64,000 bases of DNA, from assembly GCF_001050345.1 (NCBI RefSeq), contig NZ_LFMW01000002.1, positions 1 to 64,000 on the forward strand, read 5' to 3'. The position numbers and the translations under genes were made by a program. Position 1 is the stretch's first letter. Each line of letters starts with the position of its first letter. Of this stretch, positions 1 through 6,760 are shown piece after piece. The DNA is from Pseudomonas fildesensis. Lineage in GTDB: Bacteria > Pseudomonadota > Gammaproteobacteria > Pseudomonadales > Pseudomonadaceae. Below the pieces are notes generated by a model. That model was not told the origin of the DNA. It searched no databases and saw nothing but the letters and a program-made list of their open reading frames with translations.

Positions 1-89
1 AGCGCAGCCAAGCCGTCGATGGATTTTCGGAAGTCGACCGGCTTGGGGTACAGATACACTTTTTCGACTTTGGCATCGGGTCGCATCAT
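1..89 (-). CDS. tnpB: IS66 accessory protein TnpB, N-terminal part
   Basis: This is a partial gene that runs off the left edge. The reading frame begins MMRPDAKVEKVYLYPKPVDF and continues RKSIDGLAAL, the well-known N-terminus of IS66-family TnpB (Orf2). An AGGAG ribosome binding site sits upstream of the two ATGs on the minus strand, near 104-108. TnpB is an accessory protein of IS66-type transposition; its exact role is not well defined. The catalytic DDE transposase TnpC would lie further left. Confidence 0.85.
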   Translation of the reverse strand, partial: MMRPDAKVEKVYLYPKPVDFRKSIDGLAA

Positions 90-174
90 GGCGAGCTGGC
101 TCCTGAGGGAATCGGGAGCACAGCATCCGGGATCCGATAAGCGCTTTGAATGTGGGGTTTATGGAGCGCTTACA
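1..174 (-). mobile_element. End of an IS66-family insertion sequence
   Basis: The minus strand carries the start of an IS66 TnpB gene. Beyond it, at 159-173, is the sequence that reads GTAAGCGCTCCATAA outward on the minus strand; IS66-family terminal repeats typically begin with GTAAG. The element therefore ends at about 173-174 and continues off the left edge. Only about 85 bp separate the presumed end from tnpB, so there is no room for the usual upstream tnpA (orf1). The other end and the target duplication are outside the window. The exact end base is inferred from the GTAAG match. Confidence 0.7.
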
Positions 175-825
175 ACCATTCTGCCCCACGGTTTGAGCAT
201 GCCCAGCGTCCCGAAGGGTGACCAGGTGTGGCAGCACAGCGAGGCTTGCCAGCAGCGCGTCGACGCGGATGGCAACTGGCTGCGTCAGACTGACGGCAAG
301 ATCCGGGATAAGGCGATCGAGCGGGAAGTAGAGGCGATGGGGAACACGGAGACGTTCCAGAATCACACCAGGACGGTGGATGATCATTCCACTGAGTCAG
401 TGGGTGGGATCAAGACGATCGAGGCGCTGGGTGCGCTCAAGCTGCTGTCGGGCGGATCTGCGAGCCTGGCGGCTGTGGATGATTTACACCAGGCGACTGG
501 GCGGGACTTGAACCTGGTGGTGGGGCAGAAGCACAACGCCACGGTGGGTGGCGATATGGAGGAAAGGATTCAGGGATTGCGTAAGAGTGTGGCAGCGGTC
601 AGCCAGCGGCTTGCGGCACCCAAGACTTGGTTGGGATCCGAGGGCGTCAACGTGCTGCAGGTGCTGTGCGATTTGCTCGACCTGGTGCAGCAGATGAACG
701 TCCAGATGGCTGGACATACCCACTCGCCTGGACCATCGCCAAGCCCGACGGACTCCAGTAGATTTACAGAAAATGCTGTCATGACATTGACGCTAGTGAA
801 GCAGCTCCGGTCTATAACGCTTTAG
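175..825 (+). pseudogene. vgrG: Truncated VgrG spike protein, C-terminal part
   Basis: From 175 the frame reads as the C-terminal part of a VgrG/phage gpV-type spike. It includes KGDQVWQHSEACQQRVD, then TVGGDMEERIQGLRKSVAAV, KTWLGSEGVNVLQVLCDLLD, a THSPGPSPSP stretch and the terminal LRSITL. VgrG trimers form the puncturing tip of type VI secretion systems, and effector genes often follow them. About 216 codons remain of a protein usually above 600 residues. The 5' part is missing because the IS66 end lies directly before it. The open frame continues upstream to an ATG at 19, but that part is IS66 DNA read antisense. No intact start or ribosome binding site is visible. Confidence 0.75.
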
Positions 826-872
826 CTTTATTACTTAGCCGGAAAACCACAACACAAAAATATGGGATTTTT

Positions 873-2057
873 ATGTCAGATACTTACTTTATAGATCTAC
901 AGGCCATCCCTACCGGTTGCGTTGCTAAAATTGTTGCTGGTGGACTTTTACCTAAGAATGAAATGCGCTGGGAGTTTACCAACGAGATAAAACCTCTAGA
1001 TCTGTATTGCTATCTATATGCCAAGTATGGGGAGCCAAATGGCCTGCTAAATCTTGCAAGAAAAGATGACTCTGACAACCTAATACACTGGGAGTGGACA
1101 TTAGCAAACTCTGACGGATTGATCTCAATAATGGGAATGAACTTCAGAACAGAGGTTCTGCTAGCTGGTGATTTTCAAGGAAAGGGGCTTGATCTGGAGA
1201 TGTTCATAAACCAGATCAAGGGAGATATTGGAAAGTACGGAAAAAAAATCACAGCATTTAGGACGGAACTCGAGAAATGGACGCAGTTTATAAATCCTTA
1301 CGAACGCATTAGACGTGCAGTGACGGAAAACTTTAACCAACTGGACGCATTAGGTATAAATCCGGCCAGTGACAAAATAGTGCACCCTAAAACCGCAGAG
1401 GATATGAAAGGGTTTAATGAGCGCTGGATAGCACTGAATGCTAGATACAGTGCGGCAGTAGGTTTAGTCTTCGGCCTTAGATCTATGCTTCCAGTTCTTG
1501 CGGAGTCATTCATAAATCTCCTGATTTTTGCCTTGGCTAAACCCGAGATAAAGGCAAATGATCGGCTTTTTCAAAGTATAGTTCGGCAACCAATAGACAT
1601 TCGAATACAGTCACTTCACTTGAATTGCAATGGATTTAACGGCTTAATTGATTATGCTGCTCAAGAGTGTAAAGCTTTTCATACTCTCATGAATGAGAGG
1701 AACGACCTTTTGCATGGGAATGTTGAGGTTGGGAAGCTTTCGATTGGCGATATCTACTTTCGAGGGAATCTACCTCTATTCATACAGTATGATGACTTTT
1801 GGAGTGTATCCATAGGTGCGTCAATGCGATCAGTTGGTTACGACTCAATACATCAAGATCATAAGGCTGTTGAGGATTTCATAGAGTTCGTAATGGGGCA
1901 GCTTGATAAAGATGTTGTAGAACATGTAAGGCGAATAATTGAAACTGGGGAGCTAGGATTTAACAAAAAAACTGGCCGGCTGGGTATTTTGATACCCGAG
2001 GCAATCGCAGACTTCAGGGTGTACACCACATCAGACTCGCCCGACACTACCGAGTAG
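873..2057 (+). CDS. Uncharacterised protein with an HEPN-like R-x4-H motif
   Basis: This 394-residue protein is not recognised as a named family. It has no signal peptide. Its one hydrophobic stretch (about 208-222) looks like a buried helix. Helical segments precede the sequence MNERNDLLHG (about 273-282). R276-N-D-L-L-H281 matches the R-x4-6-H motif of HEPN-domain RNases, which occur in toxin-antitoxin, abortive-infection and CRISPR effectors. The gene is clearly more AT-rich than the 60%-GC backbone, which suggests recent transfer. It starts 47 nt after the vgrG stop, where T6SS cargo is often found, and ends at a hairpin terminator. The start has only a weak Shine-Dalgarno. It could be an effector, a defence protein or unrelated island cargo; the HEPN link rests on one motif. 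Confidence 0.6.
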   Translation: MSDTYFIDLQAIPTGCVAKIVAGGLLPKNEMRWEFTNEIKPLDLYCYLYAKYGEPNGLLNLARKDDSDNLIHWEWTLANSDGLISIMGMNFRTEVLLAGDFQGKGLDLEMFINQIKGDIGKYGKKITAFRTELEKWTQFINPYERIRRAVTENFNQLDALGINPASDKIVHPKTAEDMKGFNERWIALNARYSAAVGLVFGLRSMLPVLAESFINLLIFALAKPEIKANDRLFQSIVRQPIDIRIQSLHLNCNGFNGLIDYAAQECKAFHTLMNERNDLLHGNVEVGKLSIGDIYFRGNLPLFIQYDDFWSVSIGASMRSVGYDSIHQDHKAVEDFIEFVMGQLDKDVVEHVRRIIETGELGFNKKTGRLGILIPEAIADFRVYTTSDSPDTTE

Positions 2058-2071
2058 TGTGTTTCAGAAAA

Positions 2072-2100
2072 AACAAGGCGCCAATAGGCGCCTTATTGTT
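2072..2100. terminator. Bidirectional hairpin terminator
   Basis: AACAAGGCGCC (2072-2082) pairs with GGCGCCTT plus TTGTT (2087-2100) around an AATA loop. There are A-rich bases before it and T-rich bases after it. It lies between the converging AT-rich gene and the toxin gene and can serve both. Confidence 0.75.
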
Positions 2101-2119
2101 TGCATAAGCAATGCTGTTT

Positions 2120-2434
2120 CTATTCAAACAACTCGGCATGACTACCAAGATCTACGAAGGTTACAAGGTCAGCTCTGGAGTGCTCGTAAATCATCAGGAA
2201 GTCTCCACCAATGTGGCACTCCCTAAAGCCATCTTTGTCCCCAGTCAAAGCATGATCACGATATTCAGCAGGTAGCACCTCTCCGAGGAACAGCATTACC
2301 ATTACTGCACGGACCTCGTTCATGTCTCGACGCCCAGCGCGCTTATATCGTTCCCAGGATTTCTTAAACTCTGGCGTTTGCGCGCACTGCTTTGGCAGGT
2401 CTGCGCGCTTTTGCTTCTTCTCCGGCTTCGCCAT
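2120..2434 (-). CDS. YafQ/RelE-type mRNA interferase toxin
   Basis: This 104-residue protein matches the YafQ branch of RelE toxins, ribosome-dependent endoribonucleases that cleave mRNA in the A site. Visible landmarks in the order known for YafQ are YRDHALTG (a conserved His), GFRECHIGGDF (His and Asp) and the terminal GSHAELF, whose His is the catalytic residue in YafQ. The first 10 residues are Lys/Arg-rich and may be non-native. The gene lies downstream of its antitoxin and its annotated start overlaps it by 71 nt, unusually long, so a later start is possible. Identification is by motif and by partner. Confidence 0.85.
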   Translation of the reverse strand: MAKPEKKQKRADLPKQCAQTPEFKKSWERYKRAGRRDMNEVRAVMVMLFLGEVLPAEYRDHALTGDKDGFRECHIGGDFLMIYEHSRADLVTFVDLGSHAELFE

Positions 2435-2690
2435 CAGCGTCCCTTAGCATGTCGTCGATCGAATCAAACTGGCGACGAATCTCACGCGCTTGTGCCATAG
2501 CACGAGCGGTCTTCTCCGAAGGGACGCGCACCTCGAAAGGCAATCCCTGTGTTGTCACAACCTGGCGGAGGAAAAGACGCATGGCGTCACTGAGACTAAG
2601 CCCACAGGCATTGAGCACAGCAGTGGCACGCTCCTTCAAATCCTCGTCAATGCGGCAACGCACGTCAGTGGTTTTAAGCAATGCATTCAT
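2364..2690 (-). CDS. DinJ/RelB-type antitoxin
   Basis: The first half (about 7-50) is a ribbon-helix-helix domain typical of the RelB/DinJ family: a short beta strand with TTDVRCRIDEDLKERA, then NACGLSLSDAMRLFLRQVV. The C-terminal half is charged (EKTARAMAQAREIRRQFDSI) and would wrap the toxin. It is first in the two-gene operon, with a GGGAG ribosome binding site seven bases before the ATG. The C-terminal tail (EEAKARRPAKAVRANARV) is longer than in DinJ, which explains the overlap with the toxin start. Autorepression through the palindrome upstream is expected for this family. Confidence 0.87.
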   Translation of the reverse strand: MNALLKTTDVRCRIDEDLKERATAVLNACGLSLSDAMRLFLRQVVTTQGLPFEVRVPSEKTARAMAQAREIRRQFDSIDDMLRDADGEAGEEAKARRPAKAVRANARV

Positions 2691-2710
2691 GATATCACTC
2701 CCTGAGACAA

Positions 2711-2724
2711 AACGTAGCTACGTT
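2711..2724. promoter_or_regulatory. Palindromic operator of the toxin-antitoxin operon
   Basis: AACGTAGCTACGTT is a perfect 14-bp palindrome 21 bp before the antitoxin ATG. A second half-site arrangement, GTAGC at 2714-2718 and GCTAC at 2728-2732, overlaps it. On the minus strand TTGACC boxes lie just upstream (about 2735-2750). Ribbon-helix-helix antitoxins bind such palindromes to repress their own operon. Confidence 0.6.
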
Positions 2725-3265
2725 GTGGCTACGGTCAAAGTATGGGTCAACCCATCAAATTTGATCAAGCACTTTCTGTCCTGAACAGGACGTTAGCCTG
2801 CCCGTATGTCGAAAACACAAAGCAGGGGCTCCTGCCCGGAAAATGACAGTCGAAAGAAAAAAACGAGACGAAAAGCACTTATCCCCCTCCCGCCGACGGG
2901 CTTTACGCGTGTTTTTTGTGCAAAGGTCAAGGGTGGTGCAATCGAGCACGCAGGCCAAGCCCGCTATGGGCTCGCTGGGGTAAATAGCAATTTCACGAAA
3001 TGCAAAGTTTTGCGAAAAAGTGCAGTGTGGTTACAAAACGCTGAGAGGTAATCATGACTGGAGAGGGAGGGCAGCTTCCCCGGATTCATTGATCGAAAAA
3101 GAGAAAAACATAGGAATACGGACATTTTCCGAAACGAGATAGATCTATTTTCTCACCGTCCATGATTACCTTCGATTAGATCGAAAATATGCCATAGGCC
3201 GCGAGGCGTATGGGTTTCAGCGATAAAAGGGCATTTCAAAACCTGTCTCCACCCTAATTGGCTTC
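2725..3265. other. Intergenic, no gene recognised; spaced inverted repeat
   Basis: About 540 bp separate the TA promoter from the next gene. Small ORFs here have no family resemblance or ribosome binding site. The one structured feature is an 11-bp inverted repeat, AGGTAATCATG at 3046-3056 and CATGATTACCT at 3161-3171, with 104 bp between the arms. Both arms contain the GGTAAT hexamer that is massively repeated at 3555-3833, so they probably belong to the same set of sites. Confidence 0.5.
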
Positions 3266-3469
3266 TTACCGTTTGAGGCGGGCCAAACCTTGCTTGATAT
3301 GGCCGGCGTTCTCACCAATCGTCTCCAAGGCGCCACGCACGTTTTCACCTGCTTCGACTGAGCCTTGTTCTTCGAGGCGAAGCGTTAGCTCCATCAAGGC
3401 TGCTTCAAGGGCCAACTGATTTTCATACATCCTCTCAAGCACATCTGAGAGCGAATATTCATGTGCCAT
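3266..3469 (-). CDS. Small orphan protein, 67 residues
   Basis: The product begins MAHEYSLSDVLERMYENQLA and is predicted to be almost entirely helical. Hydrophobic spacing (LALEAALMELTLRLEEQ) suits a short coiled coil. There is no membrane segment, signal or known domain. A GGAG motif seven bases before the ATG supports the start, and codon use is unremarkable. It stands alone between the TA pair and the GGTAAT-repeat region, so it is probably island cargo or a small regulator or accessory protein of the element. I do not recognise a function. Confidence 0.6.
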   Translation of the reverse strand: MAHEYSLSDVLERMYENQLALEAALMELTLRLEEQGSVEAGENVRGALETIGENAGHIKQGLARLKR

Positions 3470-3554
3470 ACGAAGGCTCCAATCGTAAATCCACAGACTA
3501 GACCCCAGCGCGAGGACTTGCCTAGCGGATGGCTATTTTGGAATCAGGGCTGGG

Positions 3555-3833
3555 AAAAAGGTAATTTTGGTTAGGAAGGCTACCAACTTTGCTGTAGCCC
3601 TCGTAATTCGTGGGCTGGGCGTATTACCTTGAGGGGTAATATTTGGTAATGGCAAAGGTAATATTCAGCCAGGTGCCCGGTTTTGCTGGGGATTGAGGGT
3701 GCTAGGAATTACTCGATGAAAAGGTAATGACCTAACCTATAAATTACCAAATTATTACCTTTCTAAATATTCATCAAGCTATTGAAATTTAAGGGCTTTA
3801 TTCTGTTTTTTCGAGCGTATTACCAATATTACC
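3555..3833. repeat. Cluster of GGTAAT/ATTACC repeats
   Basis: Ten copies of the hexamer GGTAAT or its complement lie within 279 bp, starting at 3560, 3623, 3635, 3645, 3657, 3723, 3743, 3754, 3819 and 3828. Several are extended to AAAGGTAAT or ATTACCTTT. Chance would give about 0.14 copies on both strands. The stretch is AT-rich and free of genes. Two more copies form the spaced inverted repeat at 3046-3171. The arrangement looks like iterons or an array of regulator sites, near the end of an integrated element. The binding protein is unknown. Confidence 0.7.
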
Positions 3834-4023
3834 TTTTTCCCATGCCTCAACATAAACCGTCCGGCACGCCGTTTTTTACCCCCTCTCAACCCTGGCGCAC
3901 TAACTCGGTGCAAAACCCATGGGACTACCATGGGACTGAGAATGCCGATTTTTTGGAGAGGGAGCATCGCTGCAGGCCGCGTAAACCGGGCACTTGCATG
4001 ATGAAAGTAACTTTGCGGGTAGT

Positions 4024-4046
4024 TTCGAATCTCTCCTTCACCGCCA
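4024..4046 (+). repeat. Attachment-site copy of a tRNA-Ser 3' end
   Basis: TTCGAATCTCTCC (4024-4036) followed by TTCACCGCCA (4037-4046) reads as T-loop, T-stem 3' strand CTCTC, acceptor strand CTTCACC, discriminator G and CCA. That suits the 3' end of a Pseudomonas tRNA-Ser (GGA type, acceptor GGTGAAG). The bases upstream do not complete a tRNA; the T-stem 5' strand GTAGT does not pair with CTCTC. This is what integrases leave at the distal end of an island inserted into a tRNA gene. The intact tRNA-Ser and integrase should lie left of the window. Confidence 0.7.
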
Positions 4047-4060
4047 CATTAAGTAAACAC

Positions 4061-4095
4061 AAACCCCTGGTTTTCCTAGAGAAAGCCGGGGGTTT
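4061..4095 (+). terminator. Terminator formerly behind the tRNA-Ser gene
   Basis: AAACCCCTGGTTTTC (4061-4075) pairs with GAAAGCCGGGGGTTT (4081-4095) around CTAGA. It begins 15 bp after the CCA of the tRNA-Ser copy, where Pseudomonas tRNA genes commonly have such a hairpin. It marks the start of chromosomal backbone to the right of the island. Confidence 0.7.
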
Positions 4096-4161
4096 GTGGT
4101 TTTTGGCGTCTGAAAAACGCTCAAATGGGACAGATGCTGAGTATTTTTCGCTGCGCATAAG

Positions 4162-4215
4162 GGGCAAAGAGGGCAAAGAGGGCAAAGGCAGGGCAAAGGG
4201 GACGGATTTATTTAA
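4162..4215 (+). repeat. GGGCAAAG tandem repeats and RAYT-like motif
   Basis: GGGCAAAG occurs four times, at 4162, 4171, 4180 and 4191, followed by GGGGACGGATTTATTT. I recall the latter motif from the flanks of REP-associated tyrosine transposase (IS200-like) genes in Pseudomonas. No transposase is present, so this may be a residue of such an element. Confidence 0.4.
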
Positions 4216-4240
4216 AGCGCCCGGCAAACGTTATTTACAC

Positions 4241-4280
4241 AAAACCGCTGGTTTCGAGAGAAGTCAGCGGTTTGTTATTT
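4241..4280 (+). terminator. Second hairpin terminator in a gene-free stretch
   Basis: AAACCGCTG (4242-4250) pairs with CAGCGGTTT (4265-4273), followed by a T-rich tail. It resembles the tRNA-type terminator at 4061-4095, but no RNA or protein gene precedes it. It may be left from an earlier insertion at the same tRNA locus. From here to 4559 I see no gene; a 75-codon ORF at 4288-4515 has no recognisable features. Confidence 0.5.
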
Positions 4281-4559
4281 CTGTGGGTTGAAAACGTATC
4301 TGATCCTATATCACGCTCGTGGCATATCCATACGCCGCCCGATGACATCCAGCAAATCGCACCCGTCGCGCAGCGGAATTCATCCCGCAAATACGCCGGG
4401 ACGTTTCTGTCGATTTATCATCGAGTCGCCAAACCCGTTCGCCATGTGGGCGATCGAGCGACTACAGGCGTGGAGATTTAGAAACGGGAGCCTGCCACTT
4501 CTGAATGGATTATAGGACGTTGCCCAAAGCCGCCTATACGGTGGGCATGATCCTCATCC

Positions 4560-5600
4560 TCAATGCCTATGCCGATGATGCACATCCGGGAAATGCGCAT
4601 GGCTATGCTTCATCGCACCATGCGTATGCACATGGCTATGCGGTACCGCCGGATCCCATTCAAACCCATGTTCATGCTGATGATGCTCATCGTGCACATG
4701 CCGATGCCCGTGCTCCGTCGGCTCATGTTGATGATCATGCGTATGGCGCTCTGTCAGGTGCAGCCACACACCGATAGCCATCAACGCCGACGCAATCCAG
4801 AAGGCCCCTGTCACTGACTCTCCCATTACCAGCAAGGCCAGCGCAGCACCGAGGAAGGGCGCGGTAGAAAAGTAAGCCCCGGTACGCGCACTGCCCAGCC
4901 CGCGTAGCGCCAGCACAAACATGACCAGGCTGACGCCATAGCCCAGGAACCCAACCAGCAGGATAGGCCCCAGTTGCGCCGCAGCCGGAATCTGCGCGCC
5001 GAGATAAAGCGCCAAACTGCAATTCACCAACCCCGCAATCAATCCCTTGGCGCCGGCAATAAACAACGCGTCCGACGCAGATACTTTGCGCGTCAGGTTG
5101 TTATCGATCCCCCAGCACAGGCAGGCCACCGCGACGGCGAGCGGCCCCGTCCAATCGTGACTGGCGCCGCCGCCTTCGGGCCATGACAACGCCACGCCGC
5201 CCAACACAATTGCGATCATCCCCAAGACGATGCGGCGGTCGGCGTTTTCTCTGAACACCAGCCAGGCGATAACGGCGGTCAACACCGATTCAAGGTTGAG
5301 CATGAGAGAGGCCGTAGACCCGGCGGTGCGGGTGAGGCCGAACATCAAGGCCACGGGCCCGAGGATGCCGCCAAAGGTGATGGCGCCGATTAGCCAGGGC
5401 CATTCCGATGGAGTCAGCCCGGAAGGTTTCCAGCCGCGATCACGGATTAATCGTACAGAGGCGAGTCCGATGCCGCTGCCGAGGTACAGCAGGCCGGCGA
5501 GCAGCACGGGCGAGAGGCCCAGGCCGAGGCTTTTGGCGAGCGGGGTGCTGGCGCCGAACAGGGCGGCGGCCGCGAGGGCGTAAACGATACTGAGGTTCAT
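4560..5600 (-). CDS. DMT/EamA transporter with a His-rich tail
   Basis: The protein has 346 residues. Residues 1-284 form ten hydrophobic helices with the two EamA repeats of the drug/metabolite transporter superfamily (N-terminus ALAAAALFGASTPLAKSLGL; second repeat starts near CLCWGIDNNLTRK). The last 60 or so residues hold about 23 histidines in HxH runs such as HGHRHVHDEHHQHEHG. Such tails bind Ni, Co or Zn, so a metal-related exporter or a metal-sensing tail is likely, but the substrate is unknown. The gene is monocistronic on the minus strand. The ATG at 5600 lies at the end of a perfect inverted repeat that may control translation. Confidence 0.85.
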   Translation of the reverse strand: MNLSIVYALAAAALFGASTPLAKSLGLGLSPVLLAGLLYLGSGIGLASVRLIRDRGWKPSGLTPSEWPWLIGAITFGGILGPVALMFGLTRTAGSTASLMLNLESVLTAVIAWLVFRENADRRIVLGMIAIVLGGVALSWPEGGGASHDWTGPLAVAVACLCWGIDNNLTRKVSASDALFIAGAKGLIAGLVNCSLALYLGAQIPAAAQLGPILLVGFLGYGVSLVMFVLALRGLGSARTGAYFSTAPFLGAALALLVMGESVTGAFWIASALMAIGVWLHLTERHTHDHQHEPTEHGHRHVHDEHHQHEHGFEWDPAVPHSHVHTHGAMKHSHAHFPDVHHRHRH

Positions 5601-5626
5601 GGGCCATCCTCGAAAGATGGCCCATG
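5598..5626 (-). promoter_or_regulatory. Hairpin that buries the transporter start codon
   Basis: CATGGGCCATC and GATGGCCCATG form a perfect 11-bp inverted repeat with a 7-nt loop. In the minus-strand mRNA the final AUG of the 3' arm is the start codon of the His-rich transporter, and the purine-rich SD-like GAGGAUGG spans loop and stem. The folded form would block initiation. It could also be the site of a DNA-binding dimer. Confidence 0.55.
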
Positions 5627-5676
5627 ATACGTCGCCCGCTCAGGTTAAATCCCGGGCGATAGTGGCAACGTCACAC

Positions 5677-6012
5677 TTATTGCGCAGTTTTCAGCTTGAT
5701 CACATCACCCGAGATTTTGGTGGTGTAACCGCTGAGTACCCACGCCCAGAACCAGTTTTCCTGGACTTGGGTATTGATCAGCGCGTCGCCGCCTTTTGCT
5801 TTGATGGCAGCATCCTGGGCGCGAACAAAGCGGCTGTTCTGGCCGATCGGGATAATGCCGAACAGCATGACGCCGGTGGCGCTGGCTTCGCTGTGACCCA
5901 GCACCGTGTATTGGCTGCTGTCGTACTGCGGGGATTTGATGGCGGTGCCGGTGCAGCCTGCGAGGGTGAAACCGAGAACGGCTGCTGCAACTACTTTGCT
6001 GACGTACTTCAC
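5677..6012 (-). CDS. Small outer-membrane-type lipoprotein
   Basis: The 111-residue product starts with a lipoprotein signal peptide: MKYVSKVVAAAVLGF followed by the lipobox LAGC, cleavage before C20. The mature part, about 92 residues, contains GVMLFGIIPIGQNSRF and a segment with ALINTQVQENWFWAW, a pattern of small YceK/TRL-like lipoproteins. Residue +2 is Thr, not the Asp that signals inner-membrane retention, so outer-membrane sorting is expected. No operon partner is evident. Function is unknown. Confidence 0.8.
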   Translation of the reverse strand: MKYVSKVVAAAVLGFTLAGCTGTAIKSPQYDSSQYTVLGHSEASATGVMLFGIIPIGQNSRFVRAQDAAIKAKGGDALINTQVQENWFWAWVLSGYTTKISGDVIKLKTAQ

Positions 6013-6034
6013 TGTGTAACTCCATGGACTAAAG

Positions 6035-6054
6035 CCCGAGATTCAATTCTCGGG
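6035..6054 (-). terminator. Hairpin behind the DUF4337 gene
   Basis: CCCGAGA (6035-6041) and TCTCGGG (6048-6054) form a 7-bp stem with a 6-nt loop. It lies 73 bp after the stop of the DUF4337 gene on the minus strand and just before the lipoprotein gene. The T-run after it is short, so termination is plausible rather than certain. Confidence 0.45.
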
Positions 6055-6127
6055 GGCGCGATACTCTAATCGCTTCAGTAACAAATTGAAAACAAACAGC
6101 CCCTTCAGGCGCGCCCAACCACAATGG

Positions 6128-6706
6128 CTAGAGATGCAGCCACGCCAGGCTCCCCAACACCATCGCCACCCCCCCGGCGGCATACGCCATGCGCTTCAAC
6201 CATTCCTTCCTTGTCAGCAACGTGATCGCCGCCAGCGAAATTGCGATCTGAATCGCGGTCATCGCCTGTGCCCACCGGTGATGCTGGTGCAAGGCCTGTT
6301 CTGATTTGTCGTCCCATTCCTTTGAAGTGGCCTCCAGTTTCTCAGCCTGTTTGCGCACGTCTTCTTTCTGGCTTTTGTAGCGCTGGACTTCATCGTTGTA
6401 GTGCGCCGCATCGACGCCGGGAATATGCGTGGCCAGTTCCGCCAGGTTCTGTCGGCTGGATTTGGCCTGGTAGTAATTCCACTGGTTGGCGGCTTCGGTC
6501 TTGAAGATGGCGGCGTTGTTCTTGTCCATCGCCGCTTCGCTTTCGGTGGAGCCGGCCTGGTAGCTGAGCATGGCGCCGAGGGTGGCCATCAGGGCAGTCA
6601 TCACGGCGATGCGGCTGGCGAAATTGTCCCCGCGCGCGTGGGCATGTTCGGTGGTGTGTTCGATGTGTTTTTCGTGAGGGCTGGGGACTTCGAAGGCTTC
6701 GGACAT
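6128..6706 (-). CDS. DUF4337 family membrane protein
   Basis: This 192-residue protein opens with a His-rich cytoplasmic segment (HEKHIEHTTEHAHARGDNFA). Next come a membrane helix (about 32-50, IAVMTALMATLGAMLSYQAG), a long charged coiled-coil-prone region with NQWNYYQAKSSRQNLAEL, and two C-terminal helices (about 149-192). This order is the DUF4337 signature. No activity is known for the family. It is transcribed alone on the minus strand, ahead of the lipoprotein gene. Confidence 0.8.
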   Translation of the reverse strand: MSEAFEVPSPHEKHIEHTTEHAHARGDNFASRIAVMTALMATLGAMLSYQAGSTESEAAMDKNNAAIFKTEAANQWNYYQAKSSRQNLAELATHIPGVDAAHYNDEVQRYKSQKEDVRKQAEKLEATSKEWDDKSEQALHQHHRWAQAMTAIQIAISLAAITLLTRKEWLKRMAYAAGGVAMVLGSLAWLHL

Positions 6707-6760
6707 GGGGGCGGCTATGAAGGGAGTGAGGGAGTTTGATTCTTCACCAGTGAAGCTGTC

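Noticed and set aside
19..174. Start of the open frame that includes vgrG
   Set aside because: Bases 1-173 are IS66 DNA read in antisense; the ATG at 19 is not a real vgrG start.
2806..3051. ORF of 81 codons after the toxin-antitoxin promoter
   Set aside because: No ribosome binding site and no recognisable protein features; probably chance.
3958..4046. Possible complete tRNA-Ser ending at the CCA
   Set aside because: The T-stem 5' strand does not pair with CTCTC, and no anticodon arm can be folded; only the 3' end is present.
4162..4200. CRISPR-like short repeats
   Set aside because: GGGCAAAG units are 8-11 bp apart with no spacers of 30 bases; this is a simple tandem.
3782..4291. ORF of 169 codons across the att site
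   Set aside because: It runs through GGTAAT repeats, the tRNA-Ser fragment and a terminator and resembles nothing known.
4288..4515. 75-codon ORF before the His-rich transporter
   Set aside because: No family likeness, no ribosome binding site and no partner; left as unannotated DNA.
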